Shown one piece after another: positions 36,150 through 44,869 of a DNA stretch of 45,206 bases. Every line of letters begins with the position of its first letter. The first letter of the stretch is position 1. Source of the DNA: an uncultured Lachnospiraceae bacterium. GTDB taxonomy: Bacteria > Bacillota > Clostridia > Lachnospirales > Lachnospiraceae. The DNA is taken from the NCBI GenBank assembly GCA_947586255.1, contig CANPXP010000023.1, positions 1 through 45,206 of the forward strand. Reading direction: 5' to 3'. Under the pieces are notes generated by a model. The model saw nothing but the letters and a program-made list of their open reading frames with translations, did no database searches and had not been told where the DNA came from. Made by a program: the position numbers and the translations under genes.

Positions 36150-37856
36150 CTACAGCGTAAACTTCTTGACGTTGCCCTCCAGCGAATCGCTGATTGCGCC
36201 GAGTCTGCCCACCGAATTGTCGCACTCGTTGACGAGTTCGCTCAACTGCGTCATCGTCGCGGAAGTCTCCTGCGTGGAAGCCGCGTTCTCCTCGGAGATG
36301 GCCGCCAGGCTTTCCAGATTGCTGTAGACCTCGTTCTTGGAGTTGTTGATGTTGTCGATCTCTCCGGCGATGCTGTCCACCGCGTCCGTCACATTCCGGA
36401 TCTCGCTGTCCAGATGACCGAAGACGTCCTTCGTCTGATTCAGCTTGTCGTACTGGTTCTGCATCTCCTCCGTGACCGCGCGCATGGCCGCCACGCTGCT
36501 GTTGGACTTGTCGATCAGCTGTCTCGCGATATTGTCGATCTGCTCCGCCGACTCCCTCGACTGCTCTGCCAGCTTGCGCACCTCGTCCGCGACCACCGCG
36601 AAGCCGCGTCCCTGCTCGCCGGCTCTCGCCGCCTCGATGGAGGCGTTCAGCGACAGCAGGTTCGTCTGCCCGGCAATGTTGGAAATCAGCGAGATCGCAT
36701 CCTGGATCTCCATGACGGAGCGGTTCGTGTCGTCGGTCTGCTGCTGTACCTCCTCGATGGACTCTCTCGTCCTCGTGCTGATCTTCACCAGATCCTCCAG
36801 CGTCGCCCGCACCTCCTTGTTGGAGGCATCCATGCTCTCCGCGCTCTGCTTCAGCGACACGATGCTGTCCGAAGCTTTGTCCACCGCATAGCCCATCTCG
36901 TTCATCTGCTCCGCGACGGACTGCGTCTCGTTGGCCTGGTTGGTCGCGCCGGTGGCGATCTCCTCCACCGCGATATTGATGTTCGCGATGGACTCGTTGA
37001 TCGACGCGAAATTCGTCTTAATGCTCTCCGAGAAATCCGTCAGCGTGTCGGAAGACACGTTCAGATCGTCTACAATATCGATGAATTTCTTCATCAGGGA
37101 ATCGATGGAGCGGGCGATGTTGCCGACCTCGTCCCCCCGCGCCGTCATCTTCTCGCGGACCTCAAAATTCAGCTTGCCATCCGCCACCTCGTCCAGGTTT
37201 GACACGGACTCCTGAATATTCTTCACAATGCCCCTTACCACGAGGAGCGCCATCAGGAAGAAGACCGCGCCGATCACAATCATAAAGATTGTATTAGTCG
37301 TCATGCGAAGCGAGTAGATGGCGTGCGTGTTCGTCACGGAAACGCCCGTGAAGACGATCAGTTCATTGCCCTCGCCGCCGTCCGCAAAAAGTGTGTAGAC
37401 GCCGTAGTACGGCTCGCCCTCCACGGAGACATTGTCCGAGAAGTAATAGCCGTCCGACCTGATCTGCTGATACAGTTCATCGGCCATCTCGGTTCCCAGG
37501 ATCCGATTGCCGTCCGCCCCGATGATCGTCGTCGCCCGCCTCGTCTTGCCGTAGAAAAGCGTGATCTCCACCTCGGCTTCCGACTTGAAATTGTCGAGCA
37601 TGGAGGAATCCGCCGTCAGATTCACGTCGCCCCGATACAGCTCATCCCCCTGCAGCGCAAAGGGTTCCGTGTTGACCGCGTCCAGCATATGCCGCACCGC
37701 GTAGTTGGCCGTCTCCAGATGATCCTCCTGCAGTCTGTCCGCCATCAGCGTGCCGACGCTGTTGATCGACATGACCGCCAGAATCACAAGCAAAAGTACC
37801 GGCAGCAGAACACACGCCAGTATCTTGATCGTGAGATTCAGTTTCATGTTTTTCAT
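36150..37856 (-). CDS. methyl-accepting chemotaxis protein (Cache-HAMP-MCP)
   Basis: A 568-residue transmembrane chemoreceptor. TM1 is at about 10-32 and TM2 at 186-209. The extracellular region between them has single-Cache features: [41 protein letters not shown] and [16 protein letters not shown] spans about 207-260. The signalling hairpin includes [20 protein letters not shown] and [17 protein letters not shown]. In contrast to the other MCP in the window it has a proper ligand domain; small carboxylates or similar ligands are usual for sCache (family knowledge). It has its own promoter and terminator. No flagellar or che genes are nearby. Confidence 0.94.
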   Translation of the reverse strand: MKNMKLNLTIKILACVLLPVLLLVILAVMSINSVGTLMADRLQEDHLETANYAVRHMLDAVNTEPFALQGDELYRGDVNLTADSSMLDNFKSEAEVEITLFYGKTRRATTIIGADGNRILGTEMADELYQQIRSDGYYFSDNVSVEGEPYYGVYTLFADGGEGNELIVFTGVSVTNTHAIYSLRMTTNTIFMIVIGAVFFLMALLVVRGIVKNIQESVSNLDEVADGKLNFEVREKMTARGDEVGNIARSIDSLMKKFIDIVDDLNVSSDTLTDFSESIKTNFASINESIANINIAVEEIATGATNQANETQSVAEQMNEMGYAVDKASDSIVSLKQSAESMDASNKEVRATLEDLVKISTRTRESIEEVQQQTDDTNRSVMEIQDAISLISNIAGQTNLLSLNASIEAARAGEQGRGFAVVADEVRKLAEQSRESAEQIDNIARQLIDKSNSSVAAMRAVTEEMQNQYDKLNQTKDVFGHLDSEIRNVTDAVDSIAGEIDNINNSKNEVYSNLESLAAISEENAASTQETSATMTQLSELVNECDNSVGRLGAISDSLEGNVKKFTL

Positions 37857-37917
37857 ACCTCATGTCCCCTTCTCTTTTTTCTTTTTGTATACCGCCAGCA
37901 CAATACGATATATTTCT

Positions 37918-37946
37918 ATATTACACATTTGCGTGCGATATAGCAA
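37918..37946 (-). promoter_or_regulatory. promoter of the Cache chemoreceptor gene
   Basis: TTGCTA (37946-37941), 17-base spacer, TAATAT (37923-37918) on the minus strand. It does not look like a sigma-D flagellar promoter. Confidence 0.55.
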
Positions 37947-38000
37947 CCTTTTTCCACTATTTTCCACCATAAAATTCAGGCATTTTAGAATAAAAATTTA

Positions 38001-38026
38001 AGGCGCTCCGGACGAGCCGGCGCGCC
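38001..38026 (-). terminator. terminator at the end of the NRPS-like operon
   Basis: AGGCGC-g-CCGG-ctcgt-CCGG-a-GCGCCT followed by TAAATTTTTATT on the minus strand. It begins right at the stop codon of the last ABC gene. Confidence 0.8.
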
Positions 38027-39841
38027 TCAGATCGTATTGCCCGCAAACTGTGTCATATACAGTTCATAATACTTGCCCCGCGCGGCGATCAGCTCCTCGT
38101 GACTGCCCGCCTCCGTGATACTGCCCTTGTCCATGACGACGATGTAATCCGCGTCCCGTATGGTGGACAGCCGATGCGCGATGATCAGGCTCGTCCGGTT
38201 CTCCATCAGCTTCACCATCGCGTCCTGGATCCGCTTCTCCGTGCGCGTATCCACGCTAGAGGTGGCCTCGTCCAGGATCAGTATCTTAGGCTGCGCCAGG
38301 AACGCGCGGGCGATGGCGAGAAGCTGCCTCTGCCCCTGGGAGAGATTGCCGCCCTCTCCCGAAAGTACCGTGTCATAGCCGTCCTTCAGGCGCAGGATCA
38401 TGTCGTGGCAGTTACTCATGCGCGCCGCCTCCTCCATCTCCTCATCCGTCGCGCCCTGCCTTCCGTATTTCAGATTGTTCCGCACTGTGTCGGCGAAGAG
38501 CACCGTGTCCTGCAGCACGATCGCCGTGTTCTCCCTGAGCGACTTACAGCCGATGTCCTTGATATTGACGCCGTCGATCAGGATGTCGCCGCTGTCAACG
38601 TCATAGAAGCGCATCAGCAGATTGACCACCGTCGTCTTACCGCTCCCGGTGGCGCCCACCAGCGCGATCTTGTGCCCCGCCCGCACTTCCAGGTTGAAGT
38701 CGCGCAGCACCCGCTGCCCGGGAACATAGGAAAAATTGACGTTCCGGAAGTTGATGACGCCCCGCGCCTGTTCCATATCCGCGCTGCCCGACTTGTCCTC
38801 CCGGGGTTCGTCGATGATCGCGAACACCCGCTCCGCGCCGGCGACGGCCGTCTGGATCTGTCCGTAGATCTGCGCCAGCTCGTCGATCGGGCGTCCGAAC
38901 TGCTTGGCGTAGACGATGAACGCCGAGATGACGCCGATGGAAATCATGCCGTTCACCGCGAAGTAACCGCCGAAGGCCGCGATAATGACGAAGCCCACAT
39001 TGTTGATGACGTTCATAACGGGACCCATGGAACCGCCCAGAATCTCTGCGAAGATGCCCGCCCGGGTCAGCTCGTCCGCCGTCCTGTCAAAGGACGCTAC
39101 GACCGCCTCCTGCCTTCCGTAGGCGACCACCGTCCTGTAGCCGCCGACCATCTCCTCCACCGTGCCGTTTAACGTCCCCAGAAGCGCCTGTCTCCTGCGG
39201 TAGAAAGTGCGCATCGCGCCGGAGAGAAACTTCGTCGCCGTGACCGTCAAAATCACGGTCATGCAGGAAAGCAGCGCCAGCGGCGGACACAGCCACAGCA
39301 TCATCGCCACCGTGCCGATCACGGTCAGCACGCCCGAGAACAGCGAGCTTAAGGACTGCGACACCGTGTTGGAGATATTCTCCACGTCGTTCGTCATGCG
39401 GCTCATAATATCTCCGTGGGAGTGCGCGTCGATGTAGCCCACCGGAAGATTGACCACGCAGTCGAACAGATCCTCCCGCATACGCTTCACAACCCGCTGG
39501 CTCAGGATCGCGCTCTCCCTGCTCTGCAGGAAAGTTCCTGCGCTCTGGAGCGCATAGACGGCCAGCATCATGAGAAGCGTTCCCGGCAGGGCGCCGAAAT
39601 CCCTCTCCGAAATGCTGTCTATGGCGTCGCTCTGCAGCCTGGGCGCATAGACGGAGGCCAGCACCACGACAAGCACCACCGCCAGCAGGAAAAACACGAC
39701 CTTCCGCTCCCCCGCGAAGTACTTCACCAGACGCCGCAGCGTCCTGCCGCCCTCCTTCGGCTTCTCCACCTGCCTGTTGCGCGGCCCGCGCATACCGGGC
39801 ACCTTATAATTGCTCATGGACTGCTCTCTCTGCTCGCTCAT
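38027..39841 (-). CDS. ABC exporter half-transporter, canonical NBD
   Basis: A 604-residue type IV ABC half-transporter: about six spans in residues 30-340, then a nucleotide-binding domain. GATGSGKTTVVNLLMRF is Walker A, LSQGQRQLLAIARAFL the signature, and ILILDEATSSVD Walker B with the catalytic Glu present. HRLSTI holds the switch His. The N-terminus is Arg- and Lys-rich (RGPRNRQVEKPKEGG). It begins two bases after the stop of its partner and probably forms a heterodimer with it. As the last gene of the condensation/carrier/ligase operon, it most likely exports the product of that pathway, or provides self-protection. Confidence 0.93.
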   Translation of the reverse strand: MSEQREQSMSNYKVPGMRGPRNRQVEKPKEGGRTLRRLVKYFAGERKVVFFLLAVVLVVVLASVYAPRLQSDAIDSISERDFGALPGTLLMMLAVYALQSAGTFLQSRESAILSQRVVKRMREDLFDCVVNLPVGYIDAHSHGDIMSRMTNDVENISNTVSQSLSSLFSGVLTVIGTVAMMLWLCPPLALLSCMTVILTVTATKFLSGAMRTFYRRRQALLGTLNGTVEEMVGGYRTVVAYGRQEAVVASFDRTADELTRAGIFAEILGGSMGPVMNVINNVGFVIIAAFGGYFAVNGMISIGVISAFIVYAKQFGRPIDELAQIYGQIQTAVAGAERVFAIIDEPREDKSGSADMEQARGVINFRNVNFSYVPGQRVLRDFNLEVRAGHKIALVGATGSGKTTVVNLLMRFYDVDSGDILIDGVNIKDIGCKSLRENTAIVLQDTVLFADTVRNNLKYGRQGATDEEMEEAARMSNCHDMILRLKDGYDTVLSGEGGNLSQGQRQLLAIARAFLAQPKILILDEATSSVDTRTEKRIQDAMVKLMENRTSLIIAHRLSTIRDADYIVVMDKGSITEAGSHEELIAARGKYYELYMTQFAGNTI

Positions 39842-39843
39842 CT

Positions 39844-41568
39844 CTACCCCTTAAGCTGCGAATCATAGATATCCCTGTAGATTTCGCTGTTCTCCATCAA
39901 TTCCTCATGACTCCCGCAGGCCGCGATGCTCCCATGCTCAATCACCGCAATGCGGTCGGCGTCCTTCACCGAAGCGATCCTCTGGGCTATGATGATCTTC
40001 GTCATGCCGGCGTGCTCGCGCCCAAGCGCCCCGTACAGTGCCGCCTCCGTCTTCAGGTCGAGGGCGCTCGTCGCGTCGTCGAGAATGAGGATTTCGGCAT
40101 TTTTTAAAATCGCCCTGCCGATGGCCACACGCTGCTTCTGGCCGCCGGACAGACTGTGTCCGCCCTGCGCCACCCGCTCGTCTAACCCGTCCTTCTTCGC
40201 GTCAATAAACTCCGACGCCTGCGCCGCGTCCGCGGCGCGGCGTATCTGCTCCTCCGAAGCCTCCGGATCGCCCCAGGCGATGTTCTCCCGGATGGTCGTG
40301 CTGAAGATCTCGCTCTTCTGGAGCGCCACGGCAATCCTATCCCGCAGGGCATGCAACGCATAGTCGCGCACATCGACGCCGTCCACCAGCACCTGTCCCT
40401 CCGTCGCGTCGTAAAACCGCGGAATCAGGCTGACCAGCGTGGATTTGCCGCAGCCGGTGGCGCCCAGAATGCCGAGGGTCTCGCCGGGCCGGATCGTCAG
40501 ATTCACATGGGACAGCACCCGCTCAGCGCCCATGCCCGGATAGGAGAACGACACGTCGCGAAACTCCACCAGGCCCCTGACGGAAGTCTCCCCGTCGAAA
40601 GCGCCGTCCGCGATTGCCGGCGCGCAGTCGAGCACTTCCTTCACCCGTCTGCCCGACGCCGCGCCGCGGGACACCATCTGGAAAATCATGTTCACCCGCA
40701 TCACCGCATTCAGAATCTGGGATATGTAAGTGACGGCAGCCATCACGTCTCCCGGCGTGACGCTGCCGTTTCCGACTTGTATCGCCCCCACCTTGATGAC
40801 GGCGACGACAGATATATTCAGAATAATATTCATGATCGGCGTCATGTAGGAGAACAGGAGCAGCACCCGCAGCTGCGTGTCCAAAAGCGCGTCGTTGGCG
40901 TCCCCGAAACGCTCTTTCTCGTATGCCTCTCTCACGTACGCCTTGACGACCCGCGTGCCCGACACGTTCTCCTGCATCACGTTGTTCAGTCTGTCCAGCT
41001 TGTCCTGCAGCACCGCGAACATGGGATTGGCCCTGCCGATGAAGAACAGGACGCAGACGACGATCAGCGGCATCGCGCAGGCCACCACCACACCGAAGCT
41101 CAAGTGCAGCGAGAGCATACAGACAATGCCGCCCGAAAACAGTAAGAAAGTCCTCACAAACCCTCTGATGCACTGCGACACCAGATTCTGTATCTGCGTG
41201 ATATCGTTCGTCACCCGCGTAATCAGCGAGCCTGTGGAAAAGCGGTCCGTCTGCTCGAAGGAGAGCGACATGACCCTGGCGAAGGCGGCCTTGCGGACGT
41301 CATTGCCGAAGTTCTGGCTGCACAGGTTCGCGAAGACGCCGGACAGGACGCCGCACAGACAGCCGAACAGCACGAGCCCGATCATCCGAAGCCCTGTGTG
41401 TATGACGAGCGGCGTGTCGCCCACGCCGCCGTTCGACAGGCCGAGAACGCCCTCGTCCACGATCAGTCCCATCAGTCTGGGCTGCAGCAGATCCATGCTC
41501 ACCTCGCCCAGCATGAACAATGGCGCCAGTATAAAAAACAGCCAGTATTTCTTCAGATACTTTCCCAT
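39844..41568 (-). CDS. ABC exporter half-transporter with degenerate Walker B
   Basis: A 574-residue ABC half-transporter with about six spans, then an NBD: GATGCGKSTLVSLIPRF (Walker A), LSGGQKQRVAIGRAIL (signature) and ILILDDATSALD, where the catalytic Glu after Walker B is Asp. The switch His is replaced by Gln (AQRIASV). This asymmetry is known from heterodimeric exporters such as TM287/288 and LmrCD, in which one ATP site is non-hydrolysing. The partner encoded directly downstream has the intact site. It follows the acyl ligase by 21 bases, with GGGAGAG ahead of the ATG. Confidence 0.93.
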   Translation of the reverse strand: MGKYLKKYWLFFILAPLFMLGEVSMDLLQPRLMGLIVDEGVLGLSNGGVGDTPLVIHTGLRMIGLVLFGCLCGVLSGVFANLCSQNFGNDVRKAAFARVMSLSFEQTDRFSTGSLITRVTNDITQIQNLVSQCIRGFVRTFLLFSGGIVCMLSLHLSFGVVVACAMPLIVVCVLFFIGRANPMFAVLQDKLDRLNNVMQENVSGTRVVKAYVREAYEKERFGDANDALLDTQLRVLLLFSYMTPIMNIILNISVVAVIKVGAIQVGNGSVTPGDVMAAVTYISQILNAVMRVNMIFQMVSRGAASGRRVKEVLDCAPAIADGAFDGETSVRGLVEFRDVSFSYPGMGAERVLSHVNLTIRPGETLGILGATGCGKSTLVSLIPRFYDATEGQVLVDGVDVRDYALHALRDRIAVALQKSEIFSTTIRENIAWGDPEASEEQIRRAADAAQASEFIDAKKDGLDERVAQGGHSLSGGQKQRVAIGRAILKNAEILILDDATSALDLKTEAALYGALGREHAGMTKIIIAQRIASVKDADRIAVIEHGSIAACGSHEELMENSEIYRDIYDSQLKG

Positions 41569-41589
41569 GCGCGCTTACTCTCCCGTCAG

Positions 41590-43098
41590 TCAGTACCTCT
41601 TGATCTTCTTCGACGGCGTCTTCTCGAATTCCGTCTCCCGCACCTTCAGACGGTAGATTTTCTTGTAGGCGGGCGCGCCCTGATTGTACTCGTCGATGAT
41701 TTTCTGCAGAGCCGCCTGTACATCCGTGATGCGTTTCTTTTTCACATAATCGGCGTCGGGGAAAATTTCCGCCTCGATCACGCCTTCGTTTTCCCGCACC
41801 AGAACCTCCCGGATCAGACGCTGCTCGCCCAGCTTGTTCTCCAGCTCCTCCGGCGAGACGTTCTCCCCGTTCTTCGTGATAATCAGATTCTTCTTCCGGC
41901 CCGTCAGGAACACATAGCCCTCCTCGTCCACGTAGCCCAGATCGCCGGTGGCCAGCCAGCCGTCCCGCAGCGTCTCCTCCGTCTCTTCCGGCATGTGATA
42001 GTAGCCCATCATCACGCTGCTGCCGCGCACCCACAGCTCGCCGTCCACAGTCTTCGCCTCACAGTTGGGCATGAGTTTTCCCACGGATTCCTTCCTGACA
42101 CACCAGCTCAGATTCGTGCTGATGACAGGGGAACACTCGGTCATGCCGTAGCCCTGCAGAATCGTGATGCCGTACTTTTCAAACAGATCGATGTAGGCCG
42201 GATTCAGATAAGCGCCGCCGCTGAAGATCGTGTGAAATTGCCCGCCGAACACCTTGGCCTTCACGATCGCCGCGGGCAGCATCGCCGCTTCCTCCAGCTT
42301 CTTCGCCAGCGTCTCGATCATGAGGGGCACCATCAGAATCACATTCGGCTTGAACAGCTTGATGTTCTTCGCCACGCGCAGCAGGGAGTCATTGATACAG
42401 ATGATGCTGCCGAGGGATATGCCCTTCAGAATATCCATGGACAGACAGTAGGCGTGGTGAATCGGCAGCACCGACAGGAGCACCGTCCGCTCCGGGATGC
42501 GCATATCCAGACAGGTGGCGTTCTCCGCCAGATTCCGCTGGGTCAGCATCACGCCCTTGCTCTTGCCCGTCGTCCCGGACGTAAACATGATCGTGCAGAG
42601 AGCGTCCGGATCAACGACTCTCTCAAATCCCGGCTTCTGCGCATCCAGCAGTCTGTCGAAAGCCTCCGCGCCGTCCTCCGGCTCCTCCTTCTGCATGGAT
42701 ATCAGATATCTCAGCTTCGGGCACCTTTCCCGCGCCATCGCAGCCACGTCGGCGCGCTGTTCATCGTAGACGAACACCGTCGCGTCCGCCCGGTCCAGCA
42801 GCTCGCACATCTCCTGCGCCGGCAGCGACACGTCGAGCGGCACTGCCACGCTGCCGCAGCCCACCGTGCCGAGATAGGTCACAATCCACCGGTAGGACGT
42901 GGGGCCCGTCAGAGCGACATGACTTCCCAGCTCCCCCAGCGCGTCCAAAGCCGCGGAGAACCGCTCGCTGTCCTCCCGCAGCTGCCTGTAGGATCTCGTC
43001 TCGATCTCGTCTTTCCCGATCTTCCAGCGAATCGCGTCTCCGTCCCCGAACCGCTCCGCCGCGCCGGTCACAATCTCCCGAATCGTCGTACATAACAT
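41590..43098 (-). CDS. acyl-AMP/acyl-CoA ligase (ANL superfamily)
   Basis: A 502-residue adenylate-forming enzyme that activates a carboxylic acid with ATP and passes it to a thiol. CTIMFTSGTTGKSKGVMLTQ is the P-loop-like A3 motif (172-184). ITILQGYGMTECSPVI is A5. ATGDLGYVDEEGYVFLTGRKKN covers A7 and A8. The C-terminal PSKKIKRY has the A10 Lys. Layout is closest to medium/long-chain fatty-acid ligases, not amino-acid A domains; no NRPS amino-acid code was attempted. The carrier protein gene directly upstream is the likely acceptor. GGGAGAGG lies ten bases before the ATG. Whether it releases acyl-CoA or loads the carrier cannot be decided from sequence. Confidence 0.92.
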   Translation of the reverse strand: MLCTTIREIVTGAAERFGDGDAIRWKIGKDEIETRSYRQLREDSERFSAALDALGELGSHVALTGPTSYRWIVTYLGTVGCGSVAVPLDVSLPAQEMCELLDRADATVFVYDEQRADVAAMARERCPKLRYLISMQKEEPEDGAEAFDRLLDAQKPGFERVVDPDALCTIMFTSGTTGKSKGVMLTQRNLAENATCLDMRIPERTVLLSVLPIHHAYCLSMDILKGISLGSIICINDSLLRVAKNIKLFKPNVILMVPLMIETLAKKLEEAAMLPAAIVKAKVFGGQFHTIFSGGAYLNPAYIDLFEKYGITILQGYGMTECSPVISTNLSWCVRKESVGKLMPNCEAKTVDGELWVRGSSVMMGYYHMPEETEETLRDGWLATGDLGYVDEEGYVFLTGRKKNLIITKNGENVSPEELENKLGEQRLIREVLVRENEGVIEAEIFPDADYVKKKRITDVQAALQKIIDEYNQGAPAYKKIYRLKVRETEFEKTPSKKIKRY

Positions 43099-43133
43099 AT
43101 CGGCAATACCTCTCCCTTTCTCTTAGACAGCCG

Positions 43134-43364
43134 TCACCCGTTCGCCAACTTCTCCAGATATTCGACCGCCTCGCCCACCGTGCGGATATTCGCCGCCTCC
43201 TGCTCGTCGATCTCGACGTCGAACTCGTCCTCAATCTCTCCCAGCATACTCATGAAATCGAAGGAGGTAAAGCCCAGATCTTCCATAAAACGGGCTTCCG
43301 GCGTGACCGCCTCCTCCTTGACCTCCACATACTTTAAGATAATCTCCTTCAGCTTTTCAAACAT
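43134..43364 (-). CDS. acyl/peptidyl carrier protein
   Basis: A 76-residue four-helix carrier protein. RFMEDLGFTSFDFMSMLGEI holds the phosphopantetheine-bearing Ser34 in a TSF context instead of the DSL of fatty-acid ACP. EDEFDVEIDEQEAANIRTVGEAVEYL is the usual acidic helix II-III region. The non-DSL site suggests a dedicated carrier for the adjacent ligase and condensation protein, separate from primary fatty-acid synthesis. AAAGGAGAGAGT precedes the ATG. No phosphopantetheinyl transferase gene is in the window. It lies 35 bases from each neighbour, in the same operon. Confidence 0.93.
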   Translation of the reverse strand: MFEKLKEIILKYVEVKEEAVTPEARFMEDLGFTSFDFMSMLGEIEDEFDVEIDEQEAANIRTVGEAVEYLEKLANG

Positions 43365-43400
43365 ACTCTCTCTCCTTTCCCTGTCGGCTTTTTCGTTTTT

Positions 43401-44798
43401 TCAGACCGCTTCTATGATCTCCCCGATCGTCTGCTCCGGATCCGTGATTCCCAGGAACATGATCCTGCACACATAGTAGTACAGATATTCCAGCTGATCT
43501 CTGGAGACCGCCTTGATCTGATGCTCGAAGTTGAAGTCCAGACCGTTGTCATCGGAGCGGTGCATGACGGTCAAGTACATCGCCTGCGTCGTCGCGCCAT
43601 TGGGATACCATTTGGTTCTGTATTTGATGTCCCCGAGCTGTGTCAGCCCTTTCTCTCTGAGCGACATCGGCTGATAGGTCAGCGACATGGACTCATAGGT
43701 ATGGCCCGACTCCGTATTGTATGTCTTCGAGCGGTAGGCGAAGTATTCCACCGGATCGAAGTTGGCATGGCGGAACAGCTCGTTCTGCCTGTCGCGCACC
43801 TCGTAGATCCCCTCCAGGAAAGTCTTGTCCTTCGATATGATCGTCCTGCACGGGAAAGAGTGGATGCGCGTGCCGCCGCACCTTTTCTCCTGGAGCGTCG
43901 CCCGCCTCGCGATGGCGGAGTTGATCGACACGTCGTCGTTGCCGTTCATCTTCTGGAAATAAGTGCGCAGTCCCATCAGGAGCAGCGTCGCCAGGGACAC
44001 ATGGTACTCCTCGCAGAATTTCATCAGCCGCTCGGTCGGCTCAGCCTCCAGATGGAAGCAGTCCAGCTCCGAATCCACCGAGTCGGACACGTCGATCACC
44101 GAGCGCAGCTGCGGCTTCTTCTCCCGCTCTCTCTGTCTCGCAAGCTCGTCCCCCTTTAAGCCGTTGTAGATCGGCTCGGAGGCCTCGATCAGCCTGTGGA
44201 AGAACTCCGTGTCCCGATCCTTGGCCCTGCAGCCAGCCTCGTAGGCCAGATCCTTCTTGAGCTGCTCGATGTAGGACGCCGTTTCCGACGAGTAGGATAC
44301 ATTCTCATAGGTAGCGCTGCAGTAGATCTCTATGACATCCTTTAAGAAGCCGATCAGCGACTGCGCGTCCATGGACAGATGATCCGCCAGAAAATAGATG
44401 CCGTTGTAGCCATTCGGCAGACTGATCATGACGATCCTGTTTAACGGGGAATCCTGATGCTCGAAGGGCACCCGCGTCCACGCCCGCATAGTGCGCTCCG
44501 CCTCCTCCTCGCTTCCCTGGGAGAGATCCACATACTCGATGTCCCTCTCCTCCCTGTCAACCACATACTGATACCAGGTGCCGTCCTTGTCCTTCGCCAG
44601 CCGCAGGCGCATGGAATCGCAGCGCTCATAGGCCTTGTAGATCGACTGCTTCAGCACCTCCCAGTTGATCTCCACCTCGATCGTCACGCTCGTGCCGATG
44701 TTCAGCACCTCTTTCTTCGGGCAGAAATCCAGATAATAGAGATGGAACTTCTGCGCTTTGGTGAGCGGATACACCGGATACCCTTTTCTTGTCTTCAT
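43401..44798 (-). CDS. stand-alone condensation-domain protein
   Basis: A 465-residue protein with the CoA-dependent acyltransferase fold of NRPS condensation domains. YPLTKAQKFHLYYLDF is the C1-like start. GIYFLADHLSMDAQSLIGFL (134-153) is the active-site motif, reading DHxxxDA in place of HHxxxDG; the catalytic second His (140) and the structural Asp (144) are kept. FCEEYHVSLATLLLMGLRTYFQKMNG, DVSINSAIARRAT and LDFNFEHQIKAVSRDQL are later core blocks. It probably joins a carrier-bound acyl group to a free amine or alcohol. No A or T domains are fused. Start 44798 was chosen for AGGAGGGGAAGACAAT; the open frame extends to 44852. Confidence 0.88.
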   Translation of the reverse strand: MKTRKGYPVYPLTKAQKFHLYYLDFCPKKEVLNIGTSVTIEVEINWEVLKQSIYKAYERCDSMRLRLAKDKDGTWYQYVVDREERDIEYVDLSQGSEEEAERTMRAWTRVPFEHQDSPLNRIVMISLPNGYNGIYFLADHLSMDAQSLIGFLKDVIEIYCSATYENVSYSSETASYIEQLKKDLAYEAGCRAKDRDTEFFHRLIEASEPIYNGLKGDELARQREREKKPQLRSVIDVSDSVDSELDCFHLEAEPTERLMKFCEEYHVSLATLLLMGLRTYFQKMNGNDDVSINSAIARRATLQEKRCGGTRIHSFPCRTIISKDKTFLEGIYEVRDRQNELFRHANFDPVEYFAYRSKTYNTESGHTYESMSLTYQPMSLREKGLTQLGDIKYRTKWYPNGATTQAMYLTVMHRSDDNGLDFNFEHQIKAVSRDQLEYLYYYVCRIMFLGITDPEQTIGEIIEAV

Positions 44799-44869
44799 AT
44801 TGTCTTCCCCTCCTTTTCGCAGATGCGGCATGCAGCTCCGCACCTTGTACACAGTTTCTCTGCCGGCGG

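Noticed and set aside
34389..37202. 937-codon open frame on the plus strand
   Set aside because: It lies antisense to the YitT, GH5 and MCP genes, is His/Arg/Leu/Val-rich without any domain, and is a usual by-product of GC-rich third positions. Other long plus-strand frames (for example 24023-26401, 9841-11862, 41398-43095) were dismissed for the same reason.
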